DNA of 64,000 nt from FEN-1219 sp963713355 (GTDB lineage: Bacteria; Pseudomonadota; Gammaproteobacteria; Steroidobacterales; Rariloculaceae), in NCBI GenBank assembly GCA_963713355.1, contig CAVQLK010000011.1, positions 372,001-436,000 of the forward strand, read 5' to 3'. The notes beneath the pieces were generated by a model. That model did no database searches, was not told the origin of the DNA, and was given only the letters and a program-made list of their open reading frames with translations. This document shows positions 1 through 9,122 of this stretch, piece by piece. Position numbers and translations under genes: made by a program. Each line of letters begins with the position of its first letter. Position 1 is the first letter of the stretch.

Positions 1-697
1 TATGACATGCTCGTTCGAATACTGGCTTTCGACACCGCTGCTGTTGACGGAGGACATCACGAAGTAATGCGTCTCTGGCAGCAAGCCGTCGATGACGTAG
101 GCCGCGAGACCCGGGTTGGTGACCGAGATCGTCTTCGAGTACGAGCCCGAGCGGTCTCCGTAACGAATTCGATAGCCGGCTAGATTGGTGAGCGGCGTGC
201 CGTCCTCGTTCTCTGTCGGCGGGATCCACGAAAGCGTCACGCTGCTCGGGCCCACGGTGACGACCTGGATGTCGAACTGCGGCAGTGTCGCTGGGCGAGA
301 CTCCGTCGGTGACTTGAATCGTGACTCCGCGATAGCCACCCACGTCTGCCGCCGTGGGGGTGCCGCTGAGCGCACCCGTGCTGGGGTTGAAGGTGAGCCA
401 CGAGGGGCGGTTGGCGATCGTGAACTCGAGCGTGTCGCCGTCGGGATCGTTCGCCGTCGGGACGAACGAGTAGGGGTAATCGATCAGGGCGTAAGTCTTC
501 GGTTGACCCGAGATCTGCGGGGGCGACGTGGACGATGACGGTGGCGGTGGCGGTGGCGTTGTCGATGCGGCTGGTATATTTGCGTCAGCCGCCGTTTCCT
601 CTTCCTCGCCGCCTCCGCACGCATTCAGCAGCGCCGCGGCCATCATCACTGCGAGCGCCATTCGGCGACGCCCCACTAGCAGTCCGGCATGCTCCAT
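1..697 (-). pseudogene. Ig-like / fibronectin type III lipoprotein, 5' part, frameshifted and cut by window edge
   Basis: Read on the minus strand from ATG at 697, with a good ribosome site (GGGAGG) about 8 nt upstream. The N-terminus is a lipoprotein signal with lipobox LLNAC followed by a Gly/Glu-rich and then Pro/Ser-rich linker. Next comes a putative Ig (He_PIG-like) domain with NDPDGDTLEF and LSGTPT motifs. Near 279-290 the coding frame changes; the following frame encodes a fibronectin type III domain (TLSWIPPTENEDGTPL, LAGYRIRYG, YFVMSSVNSSGVES). The protein runs off the window at position 1. The two domains normally lie in one protein, so a one-base indel splits it: either a sequencing error or a recent lesion. 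Likely a surface-exposed adhesin or matrix lipoprotein. It lies downstream of two c-di-GMP riboswitches, which fits a biofilm role (inference). Confidence 0.75.
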
Positions 698-804
698 CAC
701 TACGACCTCCCTGTTCCACAGCTCTCACCGTGTTTCGCAAGGAGCGTTGGCGCATGCCGAACAAACGGGTCCGTTACGGGCGCCGATTGCACCCTTCCGC
801 GTTT

Positions 805-890
805 GGCGGCCCCACTGTCATAGGCACTTCGTGCCGTTAGACTGGTGGCTTTGCGTCCCCACCTTTCGGTGGGTTTGCCCTTGTCGAAAC
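805..890 (-). promoter_or_regulatory. cyclic-di-GMP-I (GEMM) riboswitch, gene-proximal copy
   Basis: On the minus strand the sequence shows the GEMM core: GGGCAAACCC, a P2 hairpin CCACC-GAAA-GGTGG closed by a GNRA loop, the invariant GGACGCAAAGC, then a variable P3 arm and CTATGACAG followed by GGGGCC. These match the c-di-GMP-I aptamer consensus. It lies about 110 nt upstream of the lipoprotein start at 697, in the same orientation. No obvious rho-independent terminator is seen between the aptamer and the gene, so control of translation or processing is as likely as attenuation. Confidence 0.9.
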
Positions 891-1010
891 GCTTACGTCA
901 CTGACGACAAAGCCGCAGGCGTGTGCACCGCGATCGCGGGCCCGGACTGGAAGAGGTGAGCGGTTGACAGAGAGGGATGCGGCCTTCGCGCCGCGGTTCT
1001 GCCCGTCTGA

Positions 1011-1093
1011 TTCGGTAACCCCGCTGTCATAGACTCCTCGTCTTTAGACCGGAAGCTTTGCGTCCTCACCTTTCAGTGAGTTTGCCTTTGTCG
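1011..1093 (-). promoter_or_regulatory. cyclic-di-GMP-I (GEMM) riboswitch, distal copy
   Basis: Minus strand: GGCAAACTCAC, GAAA loop, GGTGAGGACGCAAAGC, CTTCCGGTCTAAAG, then CTATGACAGCGGGGTTACCG. This is an almost textbook GEMM class I aptamer, including the 3' GCGGGGTTACCG pairing strand. It is followed, about 120 nt on, by a second aptamer (805-890), so the two are in tandem in the leader of the lipoprotein gene. The leader begins shortly after the prsK stop codon (1182) on the same strand, so read-through from the prsK operon is possible. Confidence 0.93.
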
Positions 1094-1181
1094 TCAGAGG
1101 GGAGACTGCCGAAGGATTGAAACGGCGGCAACCGTTTTGCGACATAAGAACGAAAATCAAAGTCGCCAAATCGCGACGGTG

Positions 1182-2447
1182 CTAACGAGATTCGGCCAGC
1201 GGTATTCGGACCTGAAAGCAAGCGCCGGCTCCTTCCGCGGTTTGCACGGCGACCGTACCGCCGATGGACCGGACCGTCTCACGCAGTTGGAACGCGCCTA
1301 TGCCCATGCCGAACTCAGGCGCCGTGCTGTCGAACGGACGAAACAGTCTTTCCTGGACGAAAGATCCCGTCATGCCGGGGCCGTCGTCGGTCACCTCGAT
1401 CACGGCCGTGCCACCCTCCGCGTGCACGCGAACACGTACGCTTCCGCTGGCGGTAGCTGCCTGTTGCGCGTTGCGTATCAGGTTGGTAAGGCCGAAGGCG
1501 AGGCGTTCACCGTCGGCGAGCGCGACCATGGGCACGTCCGTGGCGTCGAGCTCCGGCGGCGGCGTAAAGGCCCGGCAGCGTTCCACCGCGTCGGCGGCCA
1601 CTTCGCGCAGATCGGTACGCTGTGGGGGGTTCTGCGCGGTACCGAAGCGGAGTTGTTTCAGCACCCGGCTCATGCGCTCCAGGGATTTCTCGAGGGTGGC
1701 CACCGCGTCGTCGATGAAGCTCGGATTATGTCGATGACGCGCCGCGTTCTGCACCAGCAAGCTCTGCTGCGCCATGATGTTCTTGAGGTCGTGAATCAAG
1801 AACGCCGTCATGCGGCCATAAGTTTCGAACTGCTGCGCTTCCGCCAGGCGTCGCGTGGCATAGTGCTGCGCGAGGTAGCTCGCCACCTGCCGGCCGCTCG
1901 TTCGCAGCAAGTCGATGTCCTCGTAGGTCAGCCGATAGCCCTTCCTTTTCTTTTGCAAGACCACGAAGCCGAACAGGCGCTCGTGCAGCAGCATCGGGAC
2001 GACGAGGACGCCACGTCCAAGATGCTGGGAGAGCTCGGTCAAGAAATGACTGCCGATGCCCGCCGGCACGCCTTCCTCGCCGTCGACGATCCAGCCGCTC
2101 TTCTCCATGTGCGCCATCAGGTCATCGCGTGGCAACTCCTGCCACGACATGGGAGGCGGCTCGGTGACCCCCCACGATCCAGCCGGCACGTAGAGCTGAT
2201 AGTCGTGTTCCTGCACGAATGCCAAGCCGCCGGGGCTGCCGATGATCTCGGCCAACGCCATGACGGCGCGATCAGGAAGAGGGAGGGGGTTCGTGGCGGA
2301 GGAAAGGCTATCGATGAGCCGCAGCCATTCCTCGCGGTAGTCGTATTTGAAGCGAGCGAAGCGCTTGCTCAGCAGCACTTTGAGACGGCGAAACTCCTGC
2401 TTGGCACGCCTCAAGACGCTCGGAGGTGGATGCGCGAGGCTGTTCAA
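1182..2447 (-). CDS. prsK: PrsK-type histidine kinase lacking the N-terminal membrane domain
   Basis: 421 aa cytoplasmic sensor kinase matching the C-terminal part of XrtA/PEP-CTERM-system kinase PrsK. Visible parts: the linker FKYDYREEWLRLIDSLS (about residues 32-48), a GAF-like region (residues 60-190), the phospho-acceptor segment FLIHDLKNIMAQQSLL with the conserved His, an N box (NLIRNAQQA), G1 (DDGPGM) and G2 (GMGIGA). Full PrsK proteins are about 690 aa with a multi-helix membrane module first; here the ORF begins just before the linker. The only start is TTG at 2447, overlapping the TGA of the upstream sugar transferase (TTGA), so translation is probably coupled. The cognate regulator PrsR lies far away at 57 kb. 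Function as a soluble kinase is possible; a deletion derivative is equally likely. Confidence 0.85.
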   Translation of the reverse strand: MNSLAHPPPSVLRRAKQEFRRLKVLLSKRFARFKYDYREEWLRLIDSLSSATNPLPLPDRAVMALAEIIGSPGGLAFVQEHDYQLYVPAGSWGVTEPPPMSWQELPRDDLMAHMEKSGWIVDGEEGVPAGIGSHFLTELSQHLGRGVLVVPMLLHERLFGFVVLQKKRKGYRLTYEDIDLLRTSGRQVASYLAQHYATRRLAEAQQFETYGRMTAFLIHDLKNIMAQQSLLVQNAARHRHNPSFIDDAVATLEKSLERMSRVLKQLRFGTAQNPPQRTDLREVAADAVERCRAFTPPPELDATDVPMVALADGERLAFGLTNLIRNAQQAATASGSVRVRVHAEGGTAVIEVTDDGPGMTGSFVQERLFRPFDSTAPEFGMGIGAFQLRETVRSIGGTVAVQTAEGAGACFQVRIPLAESR

Positions 2448-3842
2448 TGCGCCTTGGTGTCGTTGAATATCCGTAGGATCGTTACGCCGATGATCTTCAG
2501 ATCCAGTGCGAGCGACCAGCGCCGCAGGTACTCGAGGTCGGATTCGACGCGCACCTTCATCTGTTCGACGGTGCTCGTTTCCCCGCGGTGGCCGCGGATT
2601 TGAGCAAGCCCCGTGATGCCGGGCGCGACTTTGTGACGGATCATGTAGCCCTTGATCAAGCGTCGGTATTCCTCGTTGTGCGCTACAGCGTGAGGCCGCG
2701 GCCCAACTAAACTCATACGGCCTTGAACGACATTGACGAGCTGCGGCAACTCGTCGAGCGAATACTTGCGTATGAACCGCCCGAACGGCGTGACGCGACT
2801 GTCGTTTCGTTGCGCTTGGGGCACACGGTCGCTGTCGTCCGAGCTCAACATGCTTCGAAACTTGTAGACCGTGATTTGGCGTCCGTCGAGCCCGTACCGC
2901 CGCTGTTTGAAAATGATCGATCCCGGCGTGGTCAGTGCTACACCTGTCGCGACGATCAGCAGGATCGGAGAGGCCAGGACCAGCATCAACGATGCTAGGC
3001 AGAGATCGGTCGCACGTTTGACGAGACGGTTGATACCGACAAACGGCGTCTCGCAGAGCGCCAAGAGTGGGATCCCATCGATGACGTCGACGCGTGATTG
3101 GATCAGGTCGAACACGAAGATATCCGGGACGAAGTAGATCGATGCCGTCGTATCGTGCAGCTCATCGAGCAACTGCTTGGTTCGCAGCTCGTGCCTGATC
3201 GGCAGGGCGATATAGATGACGTCGATCGCGTTGTCCTTCACGTATTGCGGCAACTCGGAGAGCTTGCCAAGCAGCGGCCTCCCTTCCAGCGGAGCCGACC
3301 CGGTCGGCGCTTCTATCCTCGAACCAACCTGCGAGGCTCAAGCCGAGGCTTGGCTGGCTTGCAATCGCTTGCGCCAAGCGCCGGCTCAGATCGCTCACGC
3401 CGGCGATCACGATGCGGCGTGCGCTTGCGGACGTGTGCGCGAGCGACGTGTACGCCCAGAACTGAACGGCAGCGATGAACAGGGGGGTAACTACGGCCCA
3501 CGACAACAGAACGCGTCGCGAGAATACTTCGCCAGCCTGAAGTGCAAAACCCAATACTGCGAAGCACGCCACAACCACGACCCACGCGCCGAGCGACCGT
3601 TGGAGGAAGTCTCGCGGCCGCCGAGCGAAGGTAATGGATATCGCGGCCATCTCGCGATAAACAGCTAGGGTAATCAGGAAGGTCAGCGCGGCGAGCACCG
3701 AATAGGGCTGCTCGGCCGGTAGGCCGAACAACGCGAGAACGAGATAGAGAGACCCGGTCGCGACAACAGGCGGCAGCAGAGTGCCGACGATCGTCAGCCA
3801 CGCGTTGTAACCGCCACGGACAGGTTCCTTAGAGAAAATCAT
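2444..3842 (-). pseudogene. undecaprenyl-phosphate sugar-1-phosphate transferase (WcaJ/EpsE type), frameshifted
   Basis: Initiating transferase of EPS synthesis, which would load the first sugar phosphate on undecaprenyl phosphate at the inner membrane. The 5' part (3842 down to about 3300) encodes four or five membrane helices and the start of a CoA-binding-3-like domain (RRIVIAGVSDLSRRLAQAI...GWFEDR). The 3' part, in another frame from about 3325 to 2444, encodes the rest of that domain and the bacterial sugar transferase domain (KRATDL, QRRYGLDGR, YKFRSM, DELPQLVNV, GPRPHAVAHNEEY). The join is near 3265-3325, where a one-base shift would give a normal protein of about 466 aa. The C-terminus is normal and its stop overlaps prsK. 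Either an assembly indel or a true lesion; if true, this EPS system would need another priming enzyme. Confidence 0.85.
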
Positions 3843-4480
3843 CGCGTGGCCGTCTTGCCCTTTGCGTTAGGAGAATACCAAATAAGAGAGTACCAAACAG
3901 GACCTTTCGCGCCCCAAACCCATGGCGCCGCCTCGACCGGCCGGGACCCTGCTCGTTGGGCAAAAGCGTGCTCTGGCCGTCGTCACGGCGTCGCGGATCA
4001 GAGTCTGAAGCGAGATTCGGTCGGTTGGTCCAGACATTCGCGGCCCGTCGGTATGGTTGTTGCTTTTGTACTCGGGGCGCGACTCGCAGGTGTTTGCTCC
4101 TGCTCATCCAGCGTCGTCGCGGACTCCTCATTCTACTGTCGGATTGCACCAGAAGAACCAAGAAACGGTGCGACGAACCCGAAAATTGTGACCTGCGTCA
4201 CAAAAACCTAGTGAATCAACACTTCCATACGTCCTATGTTGGTGGCCTTGGCGGTCGGCGCATCTGGCTGCAGTACATTATGTAGCGGCCATGCGATAGC
4301 GCCGCTAATCTTGCGTCTCGTTCGTGCGAAGGTTTTAACGCGTCTCGAAGAGCAGACCGCCGCTTTTTCCGTTAGTTGCTATCCCAAGCTCGGGACGCGC
4401 GCTTCTTTGCGATACTGTTCGTAGCCTCCCGAGCCCCTTGCGGTGTAGCGTTGGCTTTTCACGCGCTCTCAATCAAGCCG
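3843..4480. other. divergent intergenic region
   Basis: 638 bp between the minus-strand sugar transferase and the plus-strand GT39 gene. No credible coding region in either strand. It holds the CRP/Clp-type palindrome at 4186-4203 and is the likely promoter region for both EPS arms. Confidence 0.6.
4186..4203 (+). promoter_or_regulatory. CRP/Clp/Vfr-type operator palindrome
   Basis: TTGTGACCTGCGTCACAA has perfect 7-base inverted arms (TTGTGAC/GTCACAA) around CTGC and contains the exact consensus TGTGA-N6-TCACA of the CRP family. It lies in the divergent promoter region between the priming transferase and the GT39 gene, 283 bp before the latter's start codon. In xanthomonads the CRP homologue Clp binds this type of site and responds to c-di-GMP; whether a Clp-like protein exists here is not visible. 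Confidence 0.65.
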
Positions 4481-6160
4481 ATGGCATCGCCGGAAAAACA
4501 ACAACTTCGAATGGAAGAGCCAGCCGCGCCAGCAGGGAGCCTCGCCACGGCGAAGCGGGGCCCTGACCGTCGTTGGATTGGTATTGGCGGGGCGGTGGTA
4601 GTGTTTCTCGTAGCGTTCGCAATCCGCTACGCAAATCACGAACACGAGCCGATCACCGACGAGCTCTATCACATATTGCCCGCGCTATCCTGGCTACAGA
4701 CGGGGGCGCTCGCGATCGCCGACGGCACGTACACACGAGCGTCGCTGTTCACCAAAATGGTCGCCTTTGCGCTTTTTTGGGGCGACGGCGACCCCAACGC
4801 GGCCCGACTGCTATCGATTTTCTTCGGCTCTTTGTTGGTTGCCGGAGTCTATCTGTGGACGATCAGGAACGCCGGTCGCACCGCAGCCATTGTGGCGTCG
4901 GCAATGCTGGCGGTGATGCCAGGGGCCGTTTTTCTATCTCAATACATCCGCTTCTACAGCGTGCATGCGCTTACGTTCTGGTTCGCCGCCATTGGGATCT
5001 ATGCGCTGGCGACTCAGCGTTTTTCCAGGACGGCCACCGGCGCAATTGCAATCGCGGTCGCAGCCTTGCTTCAGCTCAGCTTTCATCTGCAGATCACGAC
5101 TCTCATCGGGATTGCCGGACTCGGCGCGTGGCTCGTTGTGGTCTATATGCCCACGTTTGCGCGGTGGTTTCGAGCAACCTCTGCCGCGTTGAAAACGGTG
5201 ACAGTCGCCGTTTTGATTGCGGGCGGCATGTTGAGTCTGCTTTTCGTTCCACTGGAATTTCTGCTGGACGTTTACACGGAAAGGGCGTTGTGGAGCGGGG
5301 GCAGCCATCCGCTCTACTACGTGAGGTTCTATCAAGAGCAATTCGGAGCGTTTTGGAGCCTATTTCCGGCTGCGATGGTTGTTGCGATCGCCTCGAAGCC
5401 TCGACCGGCTCTGTTTTGCGCTTGCGTCTTTGGCACTTGCTTCGTTCTTCAATCATTTGGAGGAACGCAGGCGGAGCGTTTCCTTTTTTACGCGATGCCG
5501 TTTTTCGTTGTGCTTTGGGGTATCGGCGCCGCATCGGCCGGATACTGGCTGTCAACGGCGATCGGCCGGCTCCTCGAACCCTTGTCCTCGAGAACGACGG
5601 TTCGATCGGCCGCGGCAGCTAGTATCTTGGCGGGAATCGTCGGCTTTTTAGTCCTGTCCACTCCGGCCACCGAGCTCACGGTCCGAATGGTGTTGGACGA
5701 GCCCGTCAGGATTGCCGGCGGAGGTTCTCCACGATACTGGTCCACGTACGACACCACCTGGAGTAGGGCCGTGGAGCCGCTACAGGACATCGTCGCCGAC
5801 TCGGATATCTTCTTGACGAGCCAAGGGCTTCACGCGATCTACTTCCTCGGAGATTATGACGTCGAGCTCAATGCGACGCAGTTCCAGGATCGCGGCGCCG
5901 ACGACAGCAACATAGACCTGCGAACCGGCCGACGAGTGATCGCAGACCTCGATTCCCTTCGCGCGATTGTCGAATGCAATCGGACCGGGGTGGTCGTGAT
6001 CCACAGAGCCGGATGGCGCAATCCTGTGGTCGTAAACGACGCGATTGCGACCTTTATCGAGGAACGGATGAATCGGATCGAGTCGCTCGACGAGTGGGGA
6101 TTGCGAACGTACGTTTGGGAGCGTGGATCGAGCTACCCGCCCCGCCAGTGCGATCCCTGA
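4481..6160 (+). CDS. GT39/ArnT-like membrane glycosyltransferase
   Basis: About 559 aa from ATG 4481 (M-A-S-P-E-K); an upstream in-frame ATG at 4376 would add 35 residues with no matching family sequence. A GT-C fold is suggested by one N-terminal helix (residues 30-47), then HEPITDELYH with the acidic Asp-Glu pair expected in the first periplasmic loop of the dolichyl-phosphate-mannose/ArnT family, about ten further membrane helices (FFGSLLVAGVYLWTI, AAIVASAMLAVMPGAVFL and others) and a soluble C-terminal domain of about 150 aa. Such enzymes transfer a sugar from a polyprenyl-phosphate donor on the periplasmic face. First gene of the plus-strand EPS run, followed 20 nt later by the flippase. 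Substrate cannot be told. Confidence 0.75.
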   Translation: MASPEKQQLRMEEPAAPAGSLATAKRGPDRRWIGIGGAVVVFLVAFAIRYANHEHEPITDELYHILPALSWLQTGALAIADGTYTRASLFTKMVAFALFWGDGDPNAARLLSIFFGSLLVAGVYLWTIRNAGRTAAIVASAMLAVMPGAVFLSQYIRFYSVHALTFWFAAIGIYALATQRFSRTATGAIAIAVAALLQLSFHLQITTLIGIAGLGAWLVVVYMPTFARWFRATSAALKTVTVAVLIAGGMLSLLFVPLEFLLDVYTERALWSGGSHPLYYVRFYQEQFGAFWSLFPAAMVVAIASKPRPALFCACVFGTCFVLQSFGGTQAERFLFYAMPFFVVLWGIGAASAGYWLSTAIGRLLEPLSSRTTVRSAAAASILAGIVGFLVLSTPATELTVRMVLDEPVRIAGGGSPRYWSTYDTTWSRAVEPLQDIVADSDIFLTSQGLHAIYFLGDYDVELNATQFQDRGADDSNIDLRTGRRVIADLDSLRAIVECNRTGVVVIHRAGWRNPVVVNDAIATFIEERMNRIESLDEWGLRTYVWERGSSYPPRQCDP

Positions 6161-6180
6161 GCCATACCGGCGCACAGCCT

Positions 6181-7657
6181 ATGGCCGGAGCTCAATCCAC
6201 GCGTCGCGATGTGCTGCAGCTCACTCGAGCCAACGGTCTTGCCGCAGCGCTGCTATTCATGACACCGCTCGTTCTCGTGCGAGTCCTCGATCAGCAGGAG
6301 TATGGAGAGTATCGGCTGCTTTGGCTCATAGCGAACACGGCCACGTTGATCGGGTCGATGGGGATGGACCGGGGGCTCCTATACTTTTTGCCGCGCTCCT
6401 CGCTGCATGAGCGCGCGCAGTTCGTTAGCCAAACCTTGGCGTATTTTCTAATCGTTGCTGCGCTGACTGCGGTCGTCCTCGGCCAGGGTTCGCTCTGGTT
6501 ACCAGATGGCTTCGATGTTTTGGCGGGGCATGGGTTGGCGCTGGGCGTGTTTGGATTTCTTTGGATGGGGTCGTCTCTCGTTCAGTTGCTGCCCAACGCG
6601 GACCGCAATATCGCGTGGCAGTCGAGAGCTATCGTCGTTCTCGCGCTGTTCCGAAGTGTCCTGGTAGCCAGCGTAGCGCTGGTTACCCGCGACCTGCAGG
6701 CAGTTCTCCTCGGCGTGCTTGGTTTTGTGCTGATACAAGGTGTTGTGCTCGCACTGTATGTGTGGATCCATTACGGGCCGCACCTGAAGCTGCCAACGTT
6801 GGGCAGGGCTGAAACGGCAACTCGCCTATTCCGTGCCTTTTGGACTGTCGGGCAGCCTCGCGACGGCGCGGAGCCAGATGACGCAATGGATCGTAGCCTG
6901 GATGTTCGCACCGGGTTCCCTCGCGCTTTTCGCCGTGGGCATCAGTTTCAATGCGACGCTCGCCGTGCTCAGACACTCCGTGGGCAACGCGGTAATGCCC
7001 AGGATGAGCGCAGTTCACGCAGCGGGGGATACGGCTCGGGCGCTCGAGCTGAACAACCGCGGCAACGTTGCCATCGGCGTCGTCGTGTTTCCAGTCGTCG
7101 TTTTCATTTGGACCTTCGCCGCGCCGCTCATAGAGTTGCTTTACACGGCCGACTATCTCGAAGCAGTTGCGGTGCTGCGGGTCTACTTGGTGTTGTTGAT
7201 CGTCATGTCGATCGAGCTTGCAACGGTTCTTTGGATATTGGAGCAGGGTAGATTCGTCGCGACGGTGAGCGCAGTGATGCTGATCGCCTCCTTCGGGCTG
7301 GTTCTTGCTGGAGCCGCGCTCTTTGGTTTGGTAGGCGTGGCGTGGGGGGTGGTGGCGGCAGAATTTGCCAACCGCTTGATCAACTTCAGGCGTGCGGCGA
7401 AGGTGCTCGGTATCTCGTTCGGACGACTTCAAGATTGGCCGACGTTGGGAAAGACTCTCGCCGCCGCGGTGGGCAGCGGGGCAATGGCGGGTTACGGCCA
7501 GGCAACCGTGCTACCGGATGCTGCTCCGGTTTGGCAACTGCTCGTCGGAGGGGGCATGGCCTGTATCGGTTATCCCTTGCTTCTCTTCCTTCTGCGCGCG
7601 TGGTGGCTGGTCGATTGCCTAACCGGCCGGCGAGGCTGGTTGGATGCCCGCGGCTGA
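6181..7657 (+). pseudogene. Wzx-type polysaccharide flippase, split by a frameshift
   Basis: From ATG 6181 (MAGAQSTRR) the first frame gives an amphipathic start and about six helices typical of the polysaccharide-biosynthesis/MATE-like flippase family (LAAALLFMTPLVLVRVLDQQ, EYGEYRLLW). Near 6830-6850, beside a short CCTTTTGG run, coding moves to another frame that continues without a gap (PFGLSGSLATARSQMTQWIV) to 7657 with the remaining helices. The joined product would be about 492 aa, normal for Wzx. It would move lipid-linked repeat units across the inner membrane. A single indel is enough to explain the split. A second, intact flippase is at 37378-38922, so the window may carry two polymer pathways or one functional replacement. 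Confidence 0.85.
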
Positions 7658-7703
7658 CCGAGCTCAGCGTTCGTGATCAGAAGTAGTTCGCTAGAATAGA
7701 CCA

Positions 7704-9122
7704 ATGGATTTCACGACCGGCCAGTATGTTCAACTAATCGGCGCGCTCGCGGCGGGCGTTGCATTGTTCATCGCGGTGTACCGCGTGCCGGAAAAAGCGA
7801 CGCTTGCGTTCTTGGTGATATTGATTCCTTTCCAGCTCGTGGACTCTCGGTACGGTACGCTCAACACCGTTTTGATTTACTTGGTCGTGTTTGCATATCT
7901 GTTGCAAGGCCGAATGCGTGCGGCGCCGATGTTTTGGCCGTCGATACTGGTGTTGTTCGCCTACGCCATATCGTTCTCGATGGTCCACCCCGCTGCGCGC
8001 ACATACAACCTGTTTTGGCTCGTCGGGTTTTTCAGCGGCTTCCTGCTATTTTATCTTGTAGTCAACTTTGTGCAGCGGAGCGGCGATTGGCGGTTCCTGA
8101 TCAAAACCCTGCACTTCACGAACGTGCTCGTCGTCATTGCGTGCGTCCTCGAGATGACGGTGGGGCAATCGCAGACCGCCGTATTCGGTATCAAGGAATG
8201 GACGATTGACGCCGGCCGAGCGCACGCCGGCAGGTTGGTCGGGCCTTTCGGGTCGACACATACGACCGCCGATTATCTCGTCATACAGTGTGTATTACTG
8301 GGATTCTGCTTGATCAACGAGAGCCGCAGCCGCGTTAAGTTTCTGTTTGGTAGCCTCTTAGCCGCCAATTCGATGTTGCTCGTCGCAACTGGCGACCGTG
8401 GCGGATTCGTCTCTTTTGTGCTGGCCGCCTTGTCGTTCTTGTTTCTCTTCAGGCGGGAAATCGGATCTTTCCGCGCGGTGAGAATGCTCGTGGCGGGCGT
8501 TGTGCTTTTTTCGATTAGCAGTTTTCTCATGGTCCAGTACACCGATTTTGGAGTTCTCTACAGTCGCCTCGAAGAGACCGAGTTTGCCGAAGGCGGCGTG
8601 CCCGACAACCGAGCTACTTCGGTCGCTCGGGGGGTTCAGTATTTTTCAGAGAGCCCTATCGTGGGTCTCGGGCCCGTGTATACGATAAGCGGCCGGGAGC
8701 CGGACGAAAAGGTAGCCGACATCCCGTGGCGCAACTATCCTCACAATTTGCCGCTGCACATCTTGGCTAGCACGGGCATCGTGGGAATGATCGCGTGGAC
8801 GATTTTCCTGCTTGCGCTGACGATCTCGCTTCTGTCGATGAGGAGGGTACACACGCCCGACGCGCCCTTGTCCCAAATGCCGCGCGTGGGCCTACTGGTG
8901 TTGTTCGTGTTTCTCGTTGGAGAGATGCGTGTCGAGTTTTTGAGAGTGAGCATGGAGGACGTGCAACACTACATGTTCGTGCTGTTTGGCCTTTTCGTTG
9001 CGTGTGCTGCGTTGCTCGAACAACAAGCGCGCGTGACCCGGCCCGCGTTTGCCGCGTGGCAGCGTCCAGCCACCGTCAGCTATAACCGAGACGCCTTCGA
9101 AGGTCGCCCCCGACGCTCGTGA
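7704..9122 (+). CDS. O-antigen ligase/polymerase family (Wzy/WaaL-like) membrane protein
   Basis: 472 aa, about eleven to twelve predicted membrane helices with a large periplasmic loop (residues 285-355, including GVPDNRATSVARG, ESPIVGLGPVYT and the HNLPLHILASTGIVG segment). The conserved His in the NYPHNLPLHIL region and the glycine-rich end of the loop are typical of the Wzy_C/O-antigen ligase family, which either polymerises repeat units or ligates glycan to an acceptor in the periplasm. Only enzyme of this type in the window, so it is the candidate polymerase. Starts 46 nt after the flippase and its last 47 nt overlap the convergent sulfotransferase gene. Confidence 0.82.
   Translation: MDFTTGQYVQLIGALAAGVALFIAVYRVPEKATLAFLVILIPFQLVDSRYGTLNTVLIYLVVFAYLLQGRMRAAPMFWPSILVLFAYAISFSMVHPAARTYNLFWLVGFFSGFLLFYLVVNFVQRSGDWRFLIKTLHFTNVLVVIACVLEMTVGQSQTAVFGIKEWTIDAGRAHAGRLVGPFGSTHTTADYLVIQCVLLGFCLINESRSRVKFLFGSLLAANSMLLVATGDRGGFVSFVLAALSFLFLFRREIGSFRAVRMLVAGVVLFSISSFLMVQYTDFGVLYSRLEETEFAEGGVPDNRATSVARGVQYFSESPIVGLGPVYTISGREPDEKVADIPWRNYPHNLPLHILASTGIVGMIAWTIFLLALTISLLSMRRVHTPDAPLSQMPRVGLLVLFVFLVGEMRVEFLRVSMEDVQHYMFVLFGLFVACAALLEQQARVTRPAFAAWQRPATVSYNRDAFEGRPRRS

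Noticed and set aside
1137..2603. 488-codon open frame on the plus strand
   Set aside because: Antisense to prsK, with Arg/His/Ala-rich composition and no family motif; the minus strand has clear kinase motifs.
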